Shown: piece by piece, positions 60,952 to 64,000 of the stretch
Layout: every line of letters begins with the position of its first letter
Numbering within the stretch: position 1 is the stretch's first letter
Source of the DNA: Caldicellulosiruptor owensensis OL
Lineage (GTDB): Bacteria > Bacillota > Thermoanaerobacteria > Caldicellulosiruptorales > Caldicellulosiruptoraceae
Assembly (NCBI RefSeq): GCF_000166335.1
Contig: NC_014657.1
Location: forward strand, 1,046,501-1,110,500
Direction: 5' to 3'
DNA length: 64,000 nt
The notes under the pieces: generated by a model
Seen by the model: the letters and a program-made list of their open reading frames with translations, nothing else
Told to the model about the DNA's origin: nothing
Database searches by the model: none
Translations under genes and position numbers: made by a program

Positions 60952-62097
60952 GTGGAATATTTTTTAAGTGAAGAACAAAAGATTATAAAGAAACTTGCAA
61001 AGAGAATTTCAGATGAGTACGTGTCGAAGGTTGCAATAAAATATGACAAAGAAGGAATATTCCCAAGAGATATATTGGACCTTTTAGCATACACAGAGCT
61101 CACTGGTGTATACATTCCTAAAGAGTACGGTGGGTTTGGTGGCGGTGTTATGGAAATGTGCCTTGTTGTAGAAGAGCTTTCAAGAAATTGTGCAGGTGTT
61201 GCGGTATCATACGCTGCAACAGCTCTGGGCGCATATCCTATAATTCTTTATGGCAAAGAGGAACAAAAGAAAAAGTATTTACCTAAGATAGCAAAAGGAG
61301 AGTTGATAGCCGCGTTTGCATTGACAGAAGCTGATGCTGGAAGTGATGTGAGCAGTATAAAGACAACTGCAGAGAAAAAAGGAGATTATTATATTTTAAA
61401 CGGAAGTAAGCATTGGATTACAAACGGCGGTGAAGCTGACGTGTATGTGGTATTTGCAGTAACCGACAAATCAAAAGGACCGCGCGGAATTTCAGCTTTC
61501 ATTGTAGAAAAGGAGTACGAAGGGTTTTATTGTGGGAAAAAAGAAGACAAGATGGGCATAAGAGCATCTTCTACTACAGAGCTTATATTTGAAGATTGTA
61601 AAGTTCACAAAGAAAATCTTTTAGGTAGGGAAGGTACAGGATTTATTGTTGCAATGAAGACGTTTGACAGGACACGTCCCGGAGTGGCTGCAATGGCTGT
61701 TGGGATTGCTCAAGGTGCATATGAGCATGCAATCAGGTATGCAAAAGAAAGGGTCCAGTTCGGACAACCTCTTTCATCCTTTCAGGCAATTCAACATATG
61801 CTGGCTGACATGTACATAAACATCGAAGCTGCAAGAGCTATGCTTTATTCAACATGCCGAATGATTGATAGTGGTGCAAAGGATTTTTCAAAGGAGTCTT
61901 CAGCGTGCAAGGTTTTCGCATCTGATGTGGCTATGAAGGTCACCACTGATGCCGTTCAGATTATGGGTGGAAATGGATATGTTAAAGACTATCCGGTTGA
62001 AAAGATGATGAGGGATGCTAAAGTAACTCAGATATTTGAAGGTGCAAATCAAATTCAGAGAAATATTATCGCGTCTGAAATCATAAAAGAGTATTAA
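60952..62097 (+). CDS. Acyl-CoA dehydrogenase
   Basis: 381 aa, the normal length. Flavin enzyme oxidising short acyl-Co[66 protein letters not shown] and the catalytic Glu in [16 protein letters not shown] are present. I chose the GTG at 60952 because AGGGGG (60934-60939) lies upstream and the promoter is at 60881; the frame upstream to 60877 is not coding. It is followed by etfB and etfA, its electron acceptors. Confidence 0.95.
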   Translation: MEYFLSEEQKIIKKLAKRISDEYVSKVAIKYDKEGIFPRDILDLLAYTELTGVYIPKEYGGFGGGVMEMCLVVEELSRNCAGVAVSYAATALGAYPIILYGKEEQKKKYLPKIAKGELIAAFALTEADAGSDVSSIKTTAEKKGDYYILNGSKHWITNGGEADVYVVFAVTDKSKGPRGISAFIVEKEYEGFYCGKKEDKMGIRASSTTELIFEDCKVHKENLLGREGTGFIVAMKTFDRTRPGVAAMAVGIAQGAYEHAIRYAKERVQFGQPLSSFQAIQHMLADMYINIEAARAMLYSTCRMIDSGAKDFSKESSACKVFASDVAMKVTTDAVQIMGGNGYVKDYPVEKMMRDAKVTQIFEGANQIQRNIIASEIIKEY

Positions 62098-62129
62098 ATC
62101 TTTAAGACTTTAGGGGGAGTTTTTGAAAG

Positions 62130-62918
62130 ATGAAAATTCTTGTGTGTATAAAACAAGTCGTTAATCCAGAAAAGGTGGAGTATAATCCTGAAACCAGGAC
62201 AATAAAAAGAAATGCTCAGCATTTGATGAACAATCCTGCAGACCTTAGCGCTTTAGAATTTGCTCTTAGAATAAAAGACGTTTATAAAGATGTTCATATC
62301 ACAACGCTTTCAATGGGTCCTTCAGAATGTGAGAGCAAAATAAAAGAACTTATAGAAGTGGGTTGTGATAGCTGTGTGCTTTTAAGTGATAAAAGACTTG
62401 CTGGTTCTGATGCGTATTCTACTGCGTATGCGCTGGCAAAGGCTATTGAAAAGCTTGGCAACTTTGACTTGATACTGTGTGGTGAATCTTCCTTAGATGG
62501 TGAGACATCTATTGTCCCACCTCAGATAGCAGAATATCTTAATATTCCTCACATAGCATTTGCAAGTAATATAAAGGTTTTAGAGCTGCAGCGAATAGAA
62601 GTTGAAAGAAAAGTTAAAAATACAGTGTTTAAGTTTGAGGTAAACCTGCCGGCATTAATTTCTGTGAAAAAAGAAAGTAGCTATCTTAGGCTTCCAAAAC
62701 TAAGCTTCATGATAAAAGCTCTTTCTTATACTCCTCAAGTCTTGAGTTTAGATGATTTAGAAAATTTTGATTTTAGCAAAGTAGGAGCAGAAGGTTCAAA
62801 GACCTCGGTCGATAGATTTGTTGAACAATGCTTTGAAGATGTTAAATGTGAAATTTATGAAGAGATTGAAGATGCTCAAATAGAGTGTATAGCTGACCTT
62901 GTTACGAGATTCCTATAA
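62130..62918 (+). CDS. etfB: Electron transfer flavoprotein, beta subunit
   Basis: 262 aa. KILVCIKQVVNPEKVEYNPETRTIKR, NPADLSALEFALRIKD and LILCGESSLDGETSIVPPQIAEYLNIPHI (AMP/FAD binding) mark EtfB. Accepts electrons from the dehydrogenase upstream. GGGGGAG (62112-62118) is its ribosome site. Whether this pair is electron-bifurcating cannot be judged from sequence by eye. Confidence 0.94.
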   Translation: MKILVCIKQVVNPEKVEYNPETRTIKRNAQHLMNNPADLSALEFALRIKDVYKDVHITTLSMGPSECESKIKELIEVGCDSCVLLSDKRLAGSDAYSTAYALAKAIEKLGNFDLILCGESSLDGETSIVPPQIAEYLNIPHIAFASNIKVLELQRIEVERKVKNTVFKFEVNLPALISVKKESSYLRLPKLSFMIKALSYTPQVLSLDDLENFDFSKVGAEGSKTSVDRFVEQCFEDVKCEIYEEIEDAQIECIADLVTRFL

Positions 62919-62953
62919 AAACTTCAATTTCATAAGGGGGACTAAAAAGAGAA

Positions 62954-63958
62954 ATGGAACATGTGATATTTGTACCGGCAATTTATCATGTTGATGAAAT
63001 CTCACAGCTTGCTTCTCTTCTTTCTTTCATTGATAACAGAATTGCAGTTAAAGATAAAAAGATTATTTTATACCTATATTCAAATAGGCAAGTGGAGGAT
63101 AAAGATATAAATTACCTAAAAACACTTCCAGTAAGTCAAATTGTCATCTATGAAAATGACCTTTTTTCAGACTGGGAACAGCCTTACATCGAAGCTATAA
63201 CCCAGCATATAAATACAATAAAACCTCATGCCGTCATTTCAACATCAAGCGATTTTATAAAGTCAATTTTAGCAAGAGTTGCTGCACGCTTTTCATGTGG
63301 GTTTGCTGTTGATTGTACAGACCTTATTTTTGATGAGAGTACTCACAACTACAGTTTTTTGAAGCCTGCATATGCAGGAAATATAAACGCTAAGATTTCA
63401 GTCAAAAATTCTTCTATTGTCTTTGCTACCTTAAAAATAAAAAATGTAGCTGAATGTTCTTTTGAGGCTGTTGATAGCAAAGTGGAGATTGTTGAAAGTC
63501 TCTTTGAGGACCTTAAGCCTTTTTCTGGCAAAATTAAGATTATTGAAAAAAATTTAGCTCAGAATATTGATAACAAACTTGAAAGTGCTAAAATAGTTAT
63601 TGGTGTAGGAAGAGGAATTAAAGACAAGGAAAATTTAAAATATGCCTTTGAACTTGCAAATCTTTTAAACGGTGCGGTGGGTGTCACGCGGCCGCTTGTT
63701 GACATGGGCTGGCTTGACAAAGAATATCAAATTGGTCAAAGTGGCAAGATTGTATCACCACAGATATATTTTGCTTTTGGTGTTTCGGGTGCAGTCCATC
63801 ATATTTATGGGATTGGCAATCCAAAACTCATAATAGCAGTTAACAAAAACAAAGATGCGCAGATTTTTAAAATTGCTCATTACGGGATTGTAGCAGATGC
63901 TACCTCTATTATGAAAAGTTTTATAAAAGCTTTTAAAAGTAGGCTCAAAGGCTGCTGA
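62954..63958 (+). CDS. etfA: Electron transfer flavoprotein, alpha subunit
   Basis: 334 aa. The N-terminal domain is weakly conserved; the C-terminal FAD domain has VIGVGRGIKDKENLKYAFELANLLNGAVGVTRPLVDMGWLDKEYQIGQSGKIVSPQIYFAFGVSGAVHHIYGI, the EtfA signature (usually SGAIQHxxG; here SGAVHHIYG). Ribosome site AAGGGGGAC (62934-62942). Works with EtfB. A further gene starts 33 bases downstream. Confidence 0.94.
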   Translation: MEHVIFVPAIYHVDEISQLASLLSFIDNRIAVKDKKIILYLYSNRQVEDKDINYLKTLPVSQIVIYENDLFSDWEQPYIEAITQHINTIKPHAVISTSSDFIKSILARVAARFSCGFAVDCTDLIFDESTHNYSFLKPAYAGNINAKISVKNSSIVFATLKIKNVAECSFEAVDSKVEIVESLFEDLKPFSGKIKIIEKNLAQNIDNKLESAKIVIGVGRGIKDKENLKYAFELANLLNGAVGVTRPLVDMGWLDKEYQIGQSGKIVSPQIYFAFGVSGAVHHIYGIGNPKLIIAVNKNKDAQIFKIAHYGIVADATSIMKSFIKAFKSRLKGC

Positions 63959-63990
63959 TTTTTTGAGGTGCACTGGAGGAAGTTTAAGTA

Positions 63991-64000
63991 ATGCAAAGAA
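63991..64000 (+). CDS. Start of a further gene (cut by window end)
   Basis: An ATG at 63991 follows GGAGGAAG (63975-63982) by 8 bases; only three codons (MQR) are visible, so the product is unknown. Its place suggests that it belongs to the acyl-CoA dehydrogenase-etf operon. Confidence 0.5.

Noticed and set aside
1-64000. CRISPR arrays, tRNA/rRNA genes, toxin-antitoxin pairs, phage genes
   Set aside because: No regularly spaced repeats, no cloverleaf or rRNA sequence, and no phage or toxin-like operon was recognised on either strand.

Overview
This window is chromosomal DNA of a low-GC, Gram-positive, anaerobic, Clostridia-like bacterium. The gene content and order (ybaB-recR-yaaL-bofA, fapR-plsX-fab, rnc to smc-ftsY, infC-rpmI-rplT, ireB to ruvX, rsmD-coaD-ylbJ-ylbK-ylbM) together with hybrid-cluster protein, ferredoxin-type enzymes and AT-rich codon use fit a thermophile of the Caldicellulosiruptor / Thermoanaerobacter type. 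That placement is inference from family resemblance; there is no rRNA in the window. No tRNA, rRNA, CRISPR array, prophage or plasmid region was seen. Almost all genes are on the + strand.

Layout. 1-2.6 kb: the end of an SbcC-like ATPase gene, then ybaB-recR-yaaL-bofA. 2.6-5.5 kb: a sugar-nucleotide epimerase, two small acidic proteins and galU. 5.5-11.5 kb: the fatty-acid operon fapR-plsX-fabH-fabD-fabG-acpP-fabF behind a promoter that carries overlapping FapR-like operators. 11.5-13.3 kb: rnc and a radical SAM gene. 13.3-16.3 kb: pstSCA behind a textbook Pho box, then spoVS. 16.3-19.8 kb: a nested mobile-element scar. An ISLre2-type element sits inside the end hairpin of an IS605-type tnpB element, both transposon genes are frameshifted, and a 5'-truncated gene follows. 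19.9-24.4 kb: smc-ftsY. 24.4-27.6 kb: a divergent Crp/Fnr regulator and a ferredoxin-hcp nitrosative-stress operon with a palindromic operator. 27.7-30.7 kb: a DUF2294 gene, a mutually exclusive hairpin leader (putative attenuator), an unknown gene and a DUF4914 PEPCK-like P-loop protein. 30.7-33.7 kb: purK-purE and an MFS transporter. 33.7-35.6 kb (minus): an SPL-like radical SAM protein overlapping a nucleosidase-like gene. 35.6-38.2 kb: an eroded gene, the L20-type leader, infC (apparently AUA start), rpmI, rplT and a SpoU methylase. 38.2-41.3 kb: ireB, a large membrane protein, an aldo/keto reductase-ferredoxin fusion and ruvX. 41.3-47.9 kb: nadABC, a molybdopterin oxidoreductase, mobA and a Nudix hydrolase. 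47.9-55.8 kb: two rRNA methylases, a pseudouridine synthase, a RibU-like ECF component, an Asp23 protein, fakA and recG. 55.9-60.8 kb: a SASP gene, rsmD-coaD and the ylb cluster. 60.9-64 kb: acyl-CoA dehydrogenase-etfB-etfA and the first codons of another gene.

Themes. Three possible read-through control points are visible: the infC leader, the 28.2 kb leader and the acpP-fabF hairpin. Several sporulation-associated genes (bofA, spoVS, SASP, ylbJ, SPL-like) are present. If the organism is Caldicellulosiruptor, which is described as non-sporulating, these would be relics or repurposed genes. The strongest candidates for undescribed biology are the SPL-like/nucleosidase pair, the DUF4914 locus with its leader, and the membrane protein overlapping ireB.
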